A stretch of 64,000 bases of DNA from M3007 sp044226205 (GTDB lineage: Bacteria > Bacteroidota > Bacteroidia > Chitinophagales > Saprospiraceae), in assembly GCA_044226205.1 (NCBI GenBank), contig JBGAHL010000012.1, positions 1 to 64,000 of the forward strand. Reading direction: 5' to 3'. The position numbers and the translations under genes were made by a program. The notes beneath the pieces were generated by a model. The model saw nothing but the letters and a program-made list of their open reading frames with translations, was not told where the DNA came from and did no database searches. Each line of letters opens with the position of its first letter. The first letter of the stretch is position 1. Shown piece after piece: positions 1 through 8,496 of this stretch.

Positions 1-45
1 CTTGACCAACGTGTTGAAAATTACATCAAGGCGCTTATCGCCTAA
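1..45 (+). CDS. C-terminal end of an unidentified protein (partial)
   Basis: Frame 1 is open from the window edge to a TAA at 43-45 and encodes 14 residues ending ENYIKALIA. The start lies outside the window. The residues look like the amphipathic end of an ordinary soluble protein, but nothing here identifies the family. It could be chance, since only 14 codons are visible. Confidence 0.35.
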   Translation, partial: LDQRVENYIKALIA

Positions 46-121
46 ACCCACCAGTTGCGTCTCCATAACTTTTTGGGTAATGATACCTAATTGTCAATGA
101 ACTCATTTTGTGTGCATTCCG

Positions 122-148
122 TAGGTGAAAACACCAAGCAGGGCCAAA
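122..148. repeat. Palindromic repeat, copy 1 of a family seen again at 59 kb
   Basis: The core GGTGAAAACACC is self-complementary and is followed by AAGCAGGGCCAAA. The same core and flank occur four times between 58956 and 59236, always between genes. This copy lacks most of the outer left arm. It looks like a REP-type intergenic repeat; its function is unknown. Confidence 0.6.
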
Positions 149-186
149 ATTCGAGATAGCTCATGTTTGTTGGTTTCAGGTTATTA

Positions 187-218
187 CTGACGGGGTGACT
201 CCAAAGTCACCCCGTCAG
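187..218 (-). terminator. Perfect hairpin downstream of the GH92 gene
   Basis: A perfect 14-bp stem (187-200 with 205-218) closes a CCAA loop. It sits 36 bp beyond the stop of the minus-strand GH92 gene, where a terminator would be expected. There is no good T-run after the stem on the minus strand, so intrinsic termination would be weak. Apart from this hairpin, the palindrome at 122 and the partial gene at 1-45, I see nothing else in 1-254. Confidence 0.5.
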
Positions 219-254
219 TTGGCCGCCAGCCTCTTTTTGGGGAGAAAAAACTGC

Positions 255-3194
255 TTACTCCACCAGAATTTCATCGGCAAACAGCCAGCAGGGCAATCCC
301 GCACCTTTGTGGCCGGCCGGGCAAACACCCAACGATACACCGGTGACGCGCAGGTAGCGACCCGACACGTTTTCGGGCGTCAGCGTTAAATCTTGCTGCA
401 AGGCGCCGGTTTGGGTAGTGGGCACGGTATTGGCCACTTCGCCGATCGGGCGGAATGTTTGACCATCGTCGGAGACCTCGAAACGAACCGCCGAGGGGTA
501 AAAAATCCAGGAGTTTTCGTCCTGCAAAAAGCCCGCGGTGATCCGATGGATCGGCTTGACGGCGCCAAGGTCGAGCGTTACGTCGAGGTTGGCGCCCTGG
601 AACCCCTGCCAGCCGCCCGAGCGGAAGTCGGCGCCGCCGCGCAGCAGATCGACCAGTCCGTTGTTGCCCCGGCCGGTGTACTGGTTGTCGTAGGGCGCGC
701 CGTAACGCACGACTTTCAGGTTGCCCTGCAATTTTGAAAACTCGGCTTCCACAAGCGGGCTGTACTCGCCTTCCGCCAGGGCAATACATTTGAGCGTGGT
801 GCTGGCGCTGATCTTGACGGGTTTGGTGTAGCGTTCGCTTTTTGCGGTAGGCGTGCTGCCATCGAGGGTATAAAAAATAGCGGCGTTTTTATCGGCAGAA
901 CCCAGTTCTATTTCCTGGGTATCCGAGAACACCCGCTGGCCTTTGGCCACGAACGGCGCCGGCAAAATCGGCTGGTCGGTGATGGCCGATACAGGGCAAT
1001 TGGCCTCCTCCGTGCCCCAGGTCGAGGGTTTGCTGGTCATATCGAAGGCGAGTTCGCCGCCTTCCAGCAGGGTGCTGTGGTTGATCCAGGTGTTGGGCCA
1101 TGCGGCGCCGTTGAGCCGCGCGTTTTGCACGTAAAACCTGCGGGCGGAAGTGCCGGGCGCGCTGATCGTGAAGGTTTTGCCGTTGTCGAGGTGGATGGTG
1201 GTTTTGTCAAACCAGGGCGTGCCGATCACGTACTGGCCGCTGCCCGGCACGGCGGGGTAAAAGCCCATGGCTGAAAACACCAGCCAGGCCGACATCTGGC
1301 CGCAATCTTCGTTGCCGCTGAGGCCGTCCGGTTTGGCCGAATATTGCTCGTCGAGAATCTGGCGGACGCGCTGCTGGGTTTTCCAGGGCTGCCCGACGTA
1401 GTTGTAGAGATAGGCCATGTGGTGGCTGGGTTCGTTGCCATGCACGTATTGCCCGATCAGTCCCGTGATGTCGGCCTGCTGGCGGCCGGTGATTTTCGGG
1501 TGGGCGCTGAACAGCGAATCCAGTTGGTCGGCAAAGGCTTTTCGGCCGCCGAGCAGGGTCATCAGACCGCTGATGTCTTGCGGAACGGCAAAGCGGTATT
1601 GCCAGGCATTGGCTTCCGTGTAATTGAAATTGACCTCGAAGGGATCGAAGGGCGTATGCCAGGCGGCATTGTTTTTTCCCCTGAAAAAGCCGGTGGAGGG
1701 GTCGAAAATATTTTTGTACGACTGTGCCCGGCGGATGTAGCGGTCGTACACCCCTTTCTGGTTCAGCCCTTTGCCCATTTGGGCAATGCACCAGTCGTCG
1801 AACGAATATTCGAGGGTTTTGGACACGGATTCGGGTTCCTTGTCCGAAGGGATATAGCCCATCGAACGGTAGAAGGGCAAGCCGTAGCGGTCGCTGTCGG
1901 CGCTTTTTTGCATGGCGGTGAGCGCCTTGTTGGCGTCGTAGCCGCGGATACCTTTTTGCCAGGCGTCGAATATGACGGGGATGGCGTGGTTGCCGATCAT
2001 GCAGTCGGTCTCGTTGGCGGAAAGTTCCCACACGGGCAAGAGGCCGCCCTGCTCGTACTGACGGAGGAAGGTCTGGATAAAATCGTTGGTTCGTTTGGGT
2101 TCGATCAGGGTGTACAGCGGGTTGCAGGCGCGGTAGGTGTCCCAAAGGGAAAAGACGGAATAAACGTTGTACCCCTCGGCCGAATGGATGTTGTTGTCGC
2201 GGCCGCGATACTGCCCGTCGGCGTCGTTGAACAGGTTGGGCACGATCATGGTGTGGTACAAAGCCGTGTAAAACACGGTTTTTTGGGCATCCGTGCCGCC
2301 TTCCACTTCGATTTTGCCCAATTGCGCAGCCCATTTGTCCTGCGTGGTCATGCGGATTTTATCAAAATTATACCCCAGGGGGCCGGCTTCCGCTTCCATA
2401 TTGCGCCGCGCGCCCTCGACGCTGACGGCCGAGATGCCCACGGTTACTTCCAGCGGCGTTTCGTCGTTGTAAAAATCGAGCAAACCCACGACCGCCTTGC
2501 TGGTCACGGAGCGCTGCGACACGTGCGGGTTGCGGGTCATGTCCAGCACCTTGGAATTGAAAAAAGGTTTGGAAAAGCGCGCCACGAAATAAATATGCTG
2601 CTCCTTGGCCCAGCCCCGCGATACCCGGTACCCGACGATTTCGTGATCGTTGATGATGGTCAGGCTCGACGACAACACCTCGTCGCGGTGGCGCAGATCG
2701 ATCAGCAGATGGCCTACTTCGCGGCTGGAAGGGAACTGGTAGCGATGCACGCCCACGCGTTCGGTGGCGGTCAGTTCGACGCGCACGTCGTTGCCCAGTT
2801 GCACGGCGTAGTAGCCCGGCTGCGCTTCCTCGCTTTCCTTGCTGAATTTTTGGGCGTACTGGTGCGGTTCGAGCTCCGCTTTGCCCAGAAAAGGCATAAA
2901 AAGAATGTCGCAGTAATCGGGCACGCCGGTCCCGCTCAGGTGGGTGTGGCTGAATCCGTAGATCAGCGAGTCCGAGTAGTGGTAGCCCGAACAGCCGTCC
3001 CAGTCCATGGTAGACGGGCGTGTGTCGGGGCTCAGCTGTACGAATCCGAAGGGCGCCGCGGCGCCCGGGTATGTGTGGCCGTGAGCGTCGGTGCCGATAA
3101 AGGGATTGACGAACTGCAGCGGATCGGGCAGGCTTTGGGCGCCGAGGAAGCTGACTCCAAACAGCAGGGAAAAAAAAAGTGTGCAAGCACGCAT
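255..3194 (-). CDS. Secreted GH92 family alpha-mannosidase with C-terminal carbohydrate-binding modules
   Basis: About 979 residues. The start at 3194 gives a 20-residue signal peptide ending FLGAQ; an upstream extension is open but has no signal-peptide character. The body is a glycoside hydrolase family 92 domain (PFIGTDAHGHTYPGA near the N-terminus, then GLLPVWELSANETDCMIGN, GNEPSHHMAYLYN and GNEDCGQMSAW). This family comprises calcium-dependent exo-alpha-mannosidases acting on alpha-1,2 and related linkages of N-glycans and mannans. After it come a chitobiase-type C-terminal segment (YTLDGSTPT) and a discoidin/F5-8 type C module (GRGNNGLVDLLRG to the end), which probably bind the glycan. 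It likely acts in the periplasm or outside the cell. There is no adjacent SusC/SusD pair, so it is not in a classical polysaccharide utilisation locus here. Confidence 0.93.
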   Translation of the reverse strand: MRACTLFFSLLFGVSFLGAQSLPDPLQFVNPFIGTDAHGHTYPGAAAPFGFVQLSPDTRPSTMDWDGCSGYHYSDSLIYGFSHTHLSGTGVPDYCDILFMPFLGKAELEPHQYAQKFSKESEEAQPGYYAVQLGNDVRVELTATERVGVHRYQFPSSREVGHLLIDLRHRDEVLSSSLTIINDHEIVGYRVSRGWAKEQHIYFVARFSKPFFNSKVLDMTRNPHVSQRSVTSKAVVGLLDFYNDETPLEVTVGISAVSVEGARRNMEAEAGPLGYNFDKIRMTTQDKWAAQLGKIEVEGGTDAQKTVFYTALYHTMIVPNLFNDADGQYRGRDNNIHSAEGYNVYSVFSLWDTYRACNPLYTLIEPKRTNDFIQTFLRQYEQGGLLPVWELSANETDCMIGNHAIPVIFDAWQKGIRGYDANKALTAMQKSADSDRYGLPFYRSMGYIPSDKEPESVSKTLEYSFDDWCIAQMGKGLNQKGVYDRYIRRAQSYKNIFDPSTGFFRGKNNAAWHTPFDPFEVNFNYTEANAWQYRFAVPQDISGLMTLLGGRKAFADQLDSLFSAHPKITGRQQADITGLIGQYVHGNEPSHHMAYLYNYVGQPWKTQQRVRQILDEQYSAKPDGLSGNEDCGQMSAWLVFSAMGFYPAVPGSGQYVIGTPWFDKTTIHLDNGKTFTISAPGTSARRFYVQNARLNGAAWPNTWINHSTLLEGGELAFDMTSKPSTWGTEEANCPVSAITDQPILPAPFVAKGQRVFSDTQEIELGSADKNAAIFYTLDGSTPTAKSERYTKPVKISASTTLKCIALAEGEYSPLVEAEFSKLQGNLKVVRYGAPYDNQYTGRGNNGLVDLLRGGADFRSGGWQGFQGANLDVTLDLGAVKPIHRITAGFLQDENSWIFYPSAVRFEVSDDGQTFRPIGEVANTVPTTQTGALQQDLTLTPENVSGRYLRVTGVSLGVCPAGHKGAGLPCWLFADEILVE

Positions 3195-3310
3195 AGGCCG
3201 GATTTTTTGCCCAAAGGTAAAGGAAGGGGGCATTTGTGCAGCCGGCGGCAATACTTGTGGTGTCTCGGGCGGGCAAATGAGCAGGCTGAAATGCCTTGCG
3301 AAAAAATAAA

Positions 3311-3348
3311 AGGCGCAAAGCAGTCGGAAAAACAACTGCTTTGCGCCT
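3311..3348 (-). terminator. Rho-independent terminator of the 40-residue membrane protein gene
   Basis: A perfect 14-bp stem (3311-3324 with 3335-3348) and 10-nt loop lie 25 bp past the stop codon at 3374. On the minus strand the stem is followed by TTTTATTTTTTCGC. This is a strong intrinsic terminator and shows that the short gene upstream is an independent transcription unit, separate from the GH92 gene. Confidence 0.85.
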
Positions 3349-3373
3349 CTTGAACATCAAAAACCTGCCGGAT

Positions 3374-3496
3374 TTACCAGGCCAGCACCATACTGCGGCG
3401 GTACAGCATAATCAGGAGCGCGATGAGGAAAAACAAAAACATAAAAAGGTAAAGCATGAAGTAACCTTTGCCGCGGGTATTCTGAATGTTATCCAT
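3374..3496 (-). CDS. Small single-pass membrane protein, 40 residues
   Basis: ATG at 3496 (MDNIQNTRGKGYF) to TAA at 3374. After a short polar N-terminus of about 11 residues there is one hydrophobic helix (about residues 12-32, rich in F, L, M and I), then RR and a short tail ending VLAW; the arginines after the helix suggest N-out/C-in topology. A TATTTTTG box 35 bp upstream and a strong terminator just downstream argue that this is a real, separately expressed gene. I do not recognise a family. Small membrane proteins of this size often attach to larger membrane complexes, but no partner is evident here. Confidence 0.7.
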   Translation of the reverse strand: MDNIQNTRGKGYFMLYLFMFLFFLIALLIMLYRRSMVLAW

Positions 3497-3530
3497 ATTG
3501 TCGAAAGGATGTTGGTACTTGAATATGGGG

Positions 3531-3538
3531 CAAAAATA
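3531..3538 (-). promoter_or_regulatory. -7 promoter box for the 40-residue protein gene
   Basis: TATTTTTG on the minus strand fits the Bacteroidota TAnnTTTG box and lies 35 bp before the ATG at 3496. No convincing TTG -33 element is seen at 19-23 bp; the nearest is 25 bp away. Confidence 0.5.
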
Positions 3539-3662
3539 CACAGCGAGGCAAACATAACGCGGGCAATACGGTTTTTTTTGCCGTTCGTCGTCGTTTGCAC
3601 GGGTTTAAAACCTTCGTTGCGTGCAACTGTCGGCTGCCGGCAGTGCTGCCCGGGAAAAAAAT

Positions 3663-3670
3663 TATCTTTG
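3663..3670 (+). promoter_or_regulatory. -7 promoter box upstream of mutL
   Basis: TATCTTTG fits the TAnnTTTG consensus and ends 24 bp before the mutL ATG, leaving a short leader. The -33 element is not clear. Confidence 0.5.
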
Positions 3671-3694
3671 CAGCGCCCCTGACGCATAAAACTT

Positions 3695-5572
3695 ATGGCC
3701 GATGTAATCCAACTGTTGCCGGAAAACGTGGCAAACCAGATCGCCGCCGGCGAGGTCGTGCAACGACCCGCCTCGGTGGTAAAGGAATTGCTCGAAAACG
3801 CGATCGATGCAGGCGCCTCCCAGCTCAAATTGATCGTCCGCGACGCAGGAAAAACTTTGATTCAAGTAGTCGATAACGGCTGCGGCATGTCGGAGCCCGA
3901 CGCCCGCATGTGCTTCGAACGCCATGCCACGTCGAAAATCCACGATGCCAAAGACCTGTTTGCGATCCATACTTTCGGGTTTCGGGGAGAAGCCCTCGCC
4001 TCCATTGCGGCCGTGGCGCAGGTGGAGCTGCGCACGCGCCGCGCTACCGACGAGCTGGGCACGCGCATCGTCATCGAAAATTCGGCGGTGGTGACCCAGG
4101 AACCCTGCCAGAGCCCCGTCGGCACCAATCTGGCGGTCAAAAACCTGTTTTTCAATGTGCCGGCCCGGCGCAATTTCCTGAAAAGCGAACCCGTCGAAAT
4201 GCGCCACATCATCGACGAGTTCCAGCGGGTCGCCATGGCTTATCCCGACCTGTTTTTTTCACTGCACCACAACGACCAGGAAATTTTTCACCTGCCGCCG
4301 GGCACCTTGCGGCAGCGGGTGGTCAAAATTTTCGGTGAAGCGGTGAATAAAAAACTCGTGCCCGTACAGGAAGAAACCGACATTCTGAAAATTTCAGGCT
4401 TCGTCGGCAAGCCGGATTATTTCAAAAAAGCGCGCGGCGAACAACTGTTTTTCGTCAACCACCGCTTTATCAAAAGCAACTACCTCCACCACGCGGTCGT
4501 GAGCGCCTATGAAGACCTGCTTCCGCCCGACACCTACCCGCTCTACGTGCTGTTCCTCGATATCGACCCTTCGCGCATCGATATCAACGTGCATCCGACC
4601 AAACAGGAAATCAAATTCGACGACGAACGGCTGGTGTACAATTACCTGAAAGTCACGGTCCGACACGCGCTGGGCAGTCACAACATCACGCCCACGCTCG
4701 ATTTCGAACAGGAACCTGCTTTCCAGTCGCAGCCCGTGCGCACCCCGACCATCCGGCCAGAGCCCGACACGCCCGCTTCCGTTCGCGACTACCCGCGCCC
4801 CGACCGTCCTTCCAGCCTCGATCAAAACAACCTGCGCAACTGGCAACGCCTGTACGAAGGGCTCGAATTGATCGGCCAGCATACGCCGGCCGAGCCTTCT
4901 GCCGACGACGAAAACCCCGCTTTGTTTCCGACGGAGCCCACTTTCCAGGTGCGCCCGAGCGACGAAAATGCCACCATCGACGATGAAAGCGGCTCTTTTT
5001 CAAAAGGACAAAAGGAACCCTACCAGATTCATGGTCAATACATTGTGAGTCAGATTAAATCGGGCTTCCTGCTCATCGACCAGCAAGCTGCCAGCGAACG
5101 TATTTTGTACGAGCGCTACCTGGAAGCCCTGCGCGACCGGCCGGTGACCACCCAGAAAGCCATGTTCCCCAAAACCCTCAACCTTCCTGCGGCCGACGCG
5201 GCATTGCTCCGACAGATCTTGCCCGAAGTGAACCGCCTGGGTTTCGACCTGGCGGAATTCGGCGGCAGCGCCTTCATCGTCCACGGCTACCCGGCCGATA
5301 TCGGTACGACGGGGCGGGAAGAAGAATTGCTTGAAAAAATCCTCGACCAGTATAAAGACAACCTCGAACTCCAGCTCGGAACCACCGAAAACCTCGCGCG
5401 GGCCATGGCGCGCAGTGCGGCGCTTCGCCGCGGGCAATCGCTTGGCGCCCGCGAAATGCAGGACCTGATTGATCAGCTGTTTGCCTGCGAGGTGCCGTTC
5501 AAAAGTCCTTCCGGCCGAAATTGTTTTATTACCTTCGAACTGGAAGATTTACAAAAAAGATTTAATGGATAA
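3695..5572 (+). CDS. mutL: DNA mismatch repair protein MutL
   Basis: 625 residues, the usual MutL length. The N-terminal GHKL ATPase is complete: ELLENAIDAG (ATP/Mg binding), DNGCGM, RHATSKI and GFRGEALASI, followed by the transducer domain. A proline-rich variable linker spans about residues 350-440. The C-terminal dimerisation domain carries DQQAASERILYE at about 462-473 in place of the DQHA(X)2E(X)4E metal-binding motif of endonuclease-type MutL. MutL couples MutS mismatch recognition to downstream strand removal. The ATG at 3695 gives MADVIQLLPENVANQIAAGE, the canonical family start. It is transcribed from its own -7 box and followed by a heptamer hairpin. Confidence 0.97.
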   Translation: MADVIQLLPENVANQIAAGEVVQRPASVVKELLENAIDAGASQLKLIVRDAGKTLIQVVDNGCGMSEPDARMCFERHATSKIHDAKDLFAIHTFGFRGEALASIAAVAQVELRTRRATDELGTRIVIENSAVVTQEPCQSPVGTNLAVKNLFFNVPARRNFLKSEPVEMRHIIDEFQRVAMAYPDLFFSLHHNDQEIFHLPPGTLRQRVVKIFGEAVNKKLVPVQEETDILKISGFVGKPDYFKKARGEQLFFVNHRFIKSNYLHHAVVSAYEDLLPPDTYPLYVLFLDIDPSRIDINVHPTKQEIKFDDERLVYNYLKVTVRHALGSHNITPTLDFEQEPAFQSQPVRTPTIRPEPDTPASVRDYPRPDRPSSLDQNNLRNWQRLYEGLELIGQHTPAEPSADDENPALFPTEPTFQVRPSDENATIDDESGSFSKGQKEPYQIHGQYIVSQIKSGFLLIDQQAASERILYERYLEALRDRPVTTQKAMFPKTLNLPAADAALLRQILPEVNRLGFDLAEFGGSAFIVHGYPADIGTTGREEELLEKILDQYKDNLELQLGTTENLARAMARSAALRRGQSLGAREMQDLIDQLFACEVPFKSPSGRNCFITFELEDLQKRFNG

Positions 5573-5573
5573 A

Positions 5574-5651
5574 GGGGTTGATGAGGGTTTATGAGGTTTA
5601 TAATCATCAAAAAATAAACCCTTTATAAACCCCATAAACCCCTATCAACCC
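5574..5651. repeat. Heptamer-rich inverted repeat between mutL and the rhomboid gene
   Basis: The left arm (GGGGTTGATGAGGG then TTTATGAGG) is mirrored by a right arm built from ATAAACC and ATCAACC units, so the transcript can fold into a long imperfect hairpin. The same heptamer grammar recurs at 12593-12717 and 50703-50786. It may act as a terminator or mRNA-stabilising structure between mutL and the next gene. Confidence 0.7.
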
Positions 5652-5665
5652 AAAAAACATCGACT

Positions 5666-6298
5666 GTGCCTCAATTCAATTTTTATCAGCCCTTTTCCGG
5701 GGTCGTACGACATTTGATCATTATCAACGTGCTGATGTATTTCGGCACCTTGATCCTGTTGGGAGAAAACGGACGGCTTATTTTGGCTGCGTACCTGCCC
5801 GGCTCGGCCGATTTTCAGCCGTATCAAATTGCCACGCACATGTTTATGCACGCCGATATCATGCACCTGGCGTTCAACATGTTGTCGCTTTATTTTTTCG
5901 GGCCGATGGTGGAAATGGTATGGGGGCCGCGGCGTTTTCTGTTTTACTACCTCGCTTGCGGGTTAGGGTCGTTTGCCCTGTATTCCGGCGTAACCTGGTG
6001 GGAATTGCAACAGCAGGGTATAGACCCGCAGCTCTGGACCGTGCCCATGCTGGGCGCTTCCGGGGCGATTTTCGGCGTGTATGTAGCGTTCGGCTATCTT
6101 TTCCCCAACCAGATCATCAGTTTGCTGTTTCCTCCGGTGTCGATGAAAGCAAAGTATTTTGTCGTCATCATGGCCGGCCTCGAACTGTTTTACGGAGTGC
6201 GGGGCTATTCCACGGGCGTTGCGCATTTTGCGCACCTCGGGGGGGCTTTGCTGGGTTTTTTGCTCATCATGTACTGGTACAGGTTTCGTTTCAGGTAG
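5666..6298 (+). CDS. Rhomboid family intramembrane serine protease
   Basis: 210 residues from a GTG start. It has the six-helix rhomboid core: HMFMHADIMHLAFNM in helix 2, the nucleophile motif GASGAIFG (Ser132), and the catalytic histidine in HFAHLGG (His190). Rhomboids cut substrates inside the membrane; the substrate here is unknown. It is the first of two rhomboid genes in a row, followed by an EEP phosphatase gene, all on the same strand. The GTG start is chosen because it opens the reading frame directly after the upstream hairpin and no better ATG precedes the conserved N-terminus. Confidence 0.93.
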   Translation: MPQFNFYQPFSGVVRHLIIINVLMYFGTLILLGENGRLILAAYLPGSADFQPYQIATHMFMHADIMHLAFNMLSLYFFGPMVEMVWGPRRFLFYYLACGLGSFALYSGVTWWELQQQGIDPQLWTVPMLGASGAIFGVYVAFGYLFPNQIISLLFPPVSMKAKYFVVIMAGLELFYGVRGYSTGVAHFAHLGGALLGFLLIMYWYRFRFR

Positions 6299-6359
6299 GC
6301 ATTTGTTCAAAAATTCCTCGTCCGAACGCACAGCATAAAACACGGGGTGTTTCGTTTTT

Positions 6360-6374
6360 AGAGCATGTCCGGGA
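6360..6374. repeat. Solo fragment of the MITE-like terminal repeat
   Basis: AGAGCATGTCCGGGA matches the terminal inverted repeat of the elements at 15226 and 37931 at 14 of 15 bases. It lies 15 bp before the second rhomboid start codon. It may be a decayed insertion or an independent regulatory word. Confidence 0.45.
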
Positions 6375-6389
6375 CTAATTTGTTAAAAA

Positions 6390-7325
6390 ATGGCTGTTTT
6401 TGGCTCAATATGGGATGATATCCGGCATGCGTTCCGTGCCGGCAACATGGTGACCAAACTGGTCATTGTCAACTTCGGCGTATTTGCCCTGGTCAACATC
6501 ATCTATTTCGTGTTGTGGCTGGCCAATCAGGGCGCCGACGTGAGCGAGGCCTACTGGCGTTTCCTGCGCTGGTTTTGTATTTCTTCCGACTGGCGCACGC
6601 TGATCTGGCAACCCTGGACGCTGTTTACGCACATGTTTTTGCATCAGGGCCTGTGGCACGTGCTCAATAATATCATCGGACTTTACCTGTTCGGCACCAT
6701 TGTCGGCGACCTGATCGGCGACCGGCGGGTGCTGCCGATCTACCTGCTGGGCGGGCTGGTCGGTGGTGTTTTGTTTTTTATTTCCGCACAATTTCTGCCT
6801 TACGTGGGCGCTTACGCCCTGGGCGCTTCGGGCGCTGTGATGGCACTGGCCGGCACTGCGCTTATCCTCGCGCCCGACTACCGCGTGATGCTGTTTCTGC
6901 TGGGCGAAGTAAAGGTCAAATACATCGTACTGGTCATCGTGCTGCTCGATCTGGTGGGCATCGCCAATGCCGTCAATTCGGGCGGGCACGTGGCGCATAT
7001 CGGCGGTTTTGCCATGGGCTGCCTGTTTGTTTACCGCCTGCGCGACGGCCAGGATCTGGCTGCGCCGGTCAATCGCCTGCTCGACTGGTTCAGCGGGTTG
7101 TTTCGGCCGGGCGTGCCGCGCCGCAAAGCGCCCGCGCCCAAACGCAAACCGCAAATGGCGTACAAGGGCGGCGCTTTTGGCAACAAACCCGGAAATATCA
7201 CCGACAACCAGGAACTCAGTTTTCAGGAAAAACTGGACGCTATTCTCGATAAAATCAAACAAAAGGGCTACGAAAACCTGACGCCGGAGGAAAAGGAATT
7301 TTTGTACCAGGCCAGTAAAAAGTAA
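6390..7325 (+). CDS. Rhomboid family intramembrane serine protease with cytosolic C-terminal tail
   Basis: 311 residues. The rhomboid domain occupies about residues 20-235, with HMFLHQGLWHVLNN, the nucleophile motif GASGAVMAL (Ser147) and GGHVAHIGG (His203 is the likely catalytic histidine). After the last helix comes a basic, proline-rich stretch (PRRKAPAPKRKP) and a conserved tail ending LTPEEKEFLYQASKK, which resembles the small DUF6576-type domain seen at the end of many Bacteroidota rhomboids. It lies 91 bp after the first rhomboid and 20 bp before the EEP gene, so co-transcription with the latter is likely. Two different rhomboids side by side suggests distinct substrates. Confidence 0.93.
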   Translation: MAVFGSIWDDIRHAFRAGNMVTKLVIVNFGVFALVNIIYFVLWLANQGADVSEAYWRFLRWFCISSDWRTLIWQPWTLFTHMFLHQGLWHVLNNIIGLYLFGTIVGDLIGDRRVLPIYLLGGLVGGVLFFISAQFLPYVGAYALGASGAVMALAGTALILAPDYRVMLFLLGEVKVKYIVLVIVLLDLVGIANAVNSGGHVAHIGGFAMGCLFVYRLRDGQDLAAPVNRLLDWFSGLFRPGVPRRKAPAPKRKPQMAYKGGAFGNKPGNITDNQELSFQEKLDAILDKIKQKGYENLTPEEKEFLYQASKK

Positions 7326-7345
7326 ATGGCCACTCCTTCCAAACG

Positions 7346-8401
7346 ATGATCACTGCCCTATTGACAAAAATTGTTCGGGTAATCAGTACAAGCTTTATTG
7401 TATTGACTTTTTTGTCTTACCTGTGCCCCCACGTCAATCCCGCTTATTTCCGATGGCTGGCGTTTTTCGGCACGGCGTTTCCGTGGTTGTTGCTGGGCAA
7501 TTTTTTCCTGATGCTTTTCTGGCTCTGGGCGCGAAGCAGGTACTCCATCTACCATTTCGTTATCATGGCCTTCGGTTGGTCGTACATAACCGGCTTTATC
7601 GGCTTTGATTTTGGAAAGAAAAAAGTGCCCGAAACTTCCATTACGCTCGCAACGCACAACCTCGGGGCTATTTTTCAGGGACAAAAAGTCAATGATGCAC
7701 TGAGGGATAAAACAGCGACGGCCTACGCCCGCTTTTTGCAGGAAAACGGCCTGCCCGATATCCTCTGCACCCAGGAGACCACCCGCAAATTTTACCCCTT
7801 GCTGGCGGCCAAAATGGGCTACGAACACACTTTCAACCTGAAAAAAGGCACTGTGATTTTCAGCCGCTTCCCTATGCAGGCCGGTGGCGATATCCCTTTT
7901 GGCAAAGGCACGGCCAATTCGACGCTCTGGGTCGATATTCTGATCGGCAAACAAACCGTGCGGGTGTACAACGTGCACCTGCAATCCAACAAAGTATCAA
8001 CGGATGCGGAAAAAGTAATGGATGGCCCCGGACTCGACGAAGAGGAAACCTGGCAAGACATCGGCATTCTGCTCGATAAAGTGGGGAGTGCCACCAGTCA
8101 ACGCGCCACTCAGGCCCAAAGCCTGCGCGACCATATCGAGGCTTGTCCGCACCCGGTCATCGTTTGCGGCGATTTTAACGACACGCCCAATTCCTACGTG
8201 TACAGCCTTCTATCAAACGGCCTTACCGATACATTTCGGGAAAAAGGGGCCGGCCTGGGCACTACCTATGCAGGGGTGCTGCCTCTGCTGCGGATCGACT
8301 ATATCCTGACCGATCCGGGTATCCGAACCTACGATTGCCGCAAGGTGCGCGGCTCCTACTCGGACCACTACCCTGTTTTTGCCGAACTGGGGATTCCGTA
8401 A
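7346..8401 (+). CDS. Membrane-anchored endonuclease/exonuclease/phosphatase (EEP) family protein
   Basis: 351 residues. Three N-terminal membrane helices (about 9-28, 36-61 and 68-86) precede an EEP domain with the expected catalytic landmarks: LATHNLG, QETTRKF, NVHLQSN, CGDFNDTPNS, RIDYIL and SDHYPV. The fold hydrolyses phosphodiesters in nucleic acids or phosphoinositide-like substrates; the true substrate cannot be told from sequence. The gene follows the rhomboid pair in a probable operon. Its last 93 bases are part of a 97-bp repeat that recurs at 10087-10183, marking the edge of the inserted cassette that follows. The protein is complete and ends VFAELGIP. Confidence 0.9.
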   Translation: MITALLTKIVRVISTSFIVLTFLSYLCPHVNPAYFRWLAFFGTAFPWLLLGNFFLMLFWLWARSRYSIYHFVIMAFGWSYITGFIGFDFGKKKVPETSITLATHNLGAIFQGQKVNDALRDKTATAYARFLQENGLPDILCTQETTRKFYPLLAAKMGYEHTFNLKKGTVIFSRFPMQAGGDIPFGKGTANSTLWVDILIGKQTVRVYNVHLQSNKVSTDAEKVMDGPGLDEEETWQDIGILLDKVGSATSQRATQAQSLRDHIEACPHPVIVCGDFNDTPNSYVYSLLSNGLTDTFREKGAGLGTTYAGVLPLLRIDYILTDPGIRTYDCRKVRGSYSDHYPVFAELGIP

Positions 8402-8405
8402 GTTT
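8309..8405 (+). repeat. 97-bp direct repeat, left copy (3' end of the EEP gene)
   Basis: Runs from within the last exon of the EEP gene to 4 bp past its stop. It matches 10087-10183 with only two mismatches (GGTATC here, GGCTTC there). Together the two copies bracket the XRE-ImmA/IrrE and PIN genes. Confidence 0.93.
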
Positions 8406-8458
8406 AAAAACCTTTGTTAACAAGACCAAAAAAAATTATAAAAATTTCTACCTTTTTT

Positions 8459-8466
8459 TATCTTTG
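8459..8466 (+). promoter_or_regulatory. -7 promoter box of the XRE-ImmA/IrrE gene
   Basis: TATCTTTG fits TAnnTTTG and lies 30 bp before the ATG at 8497. The XRE domain of the product could bind this region to autoregulate, as is usual for such gene pairs, but no obvious operator palindrome stands out. Confidence 0.45.
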
Positions 8467-8496
8467 TCCGGTCTGTTGATCCTTTATATTCCCATT

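Noticed and set aside
1344..3353. Long open frame (669 codons) antisense to the GH92 gene
   Set aside because: Shadow of a GC-rich gene read on the other strand; composition is unlike a protein and the GH92 gene has signal peptide and motifs.
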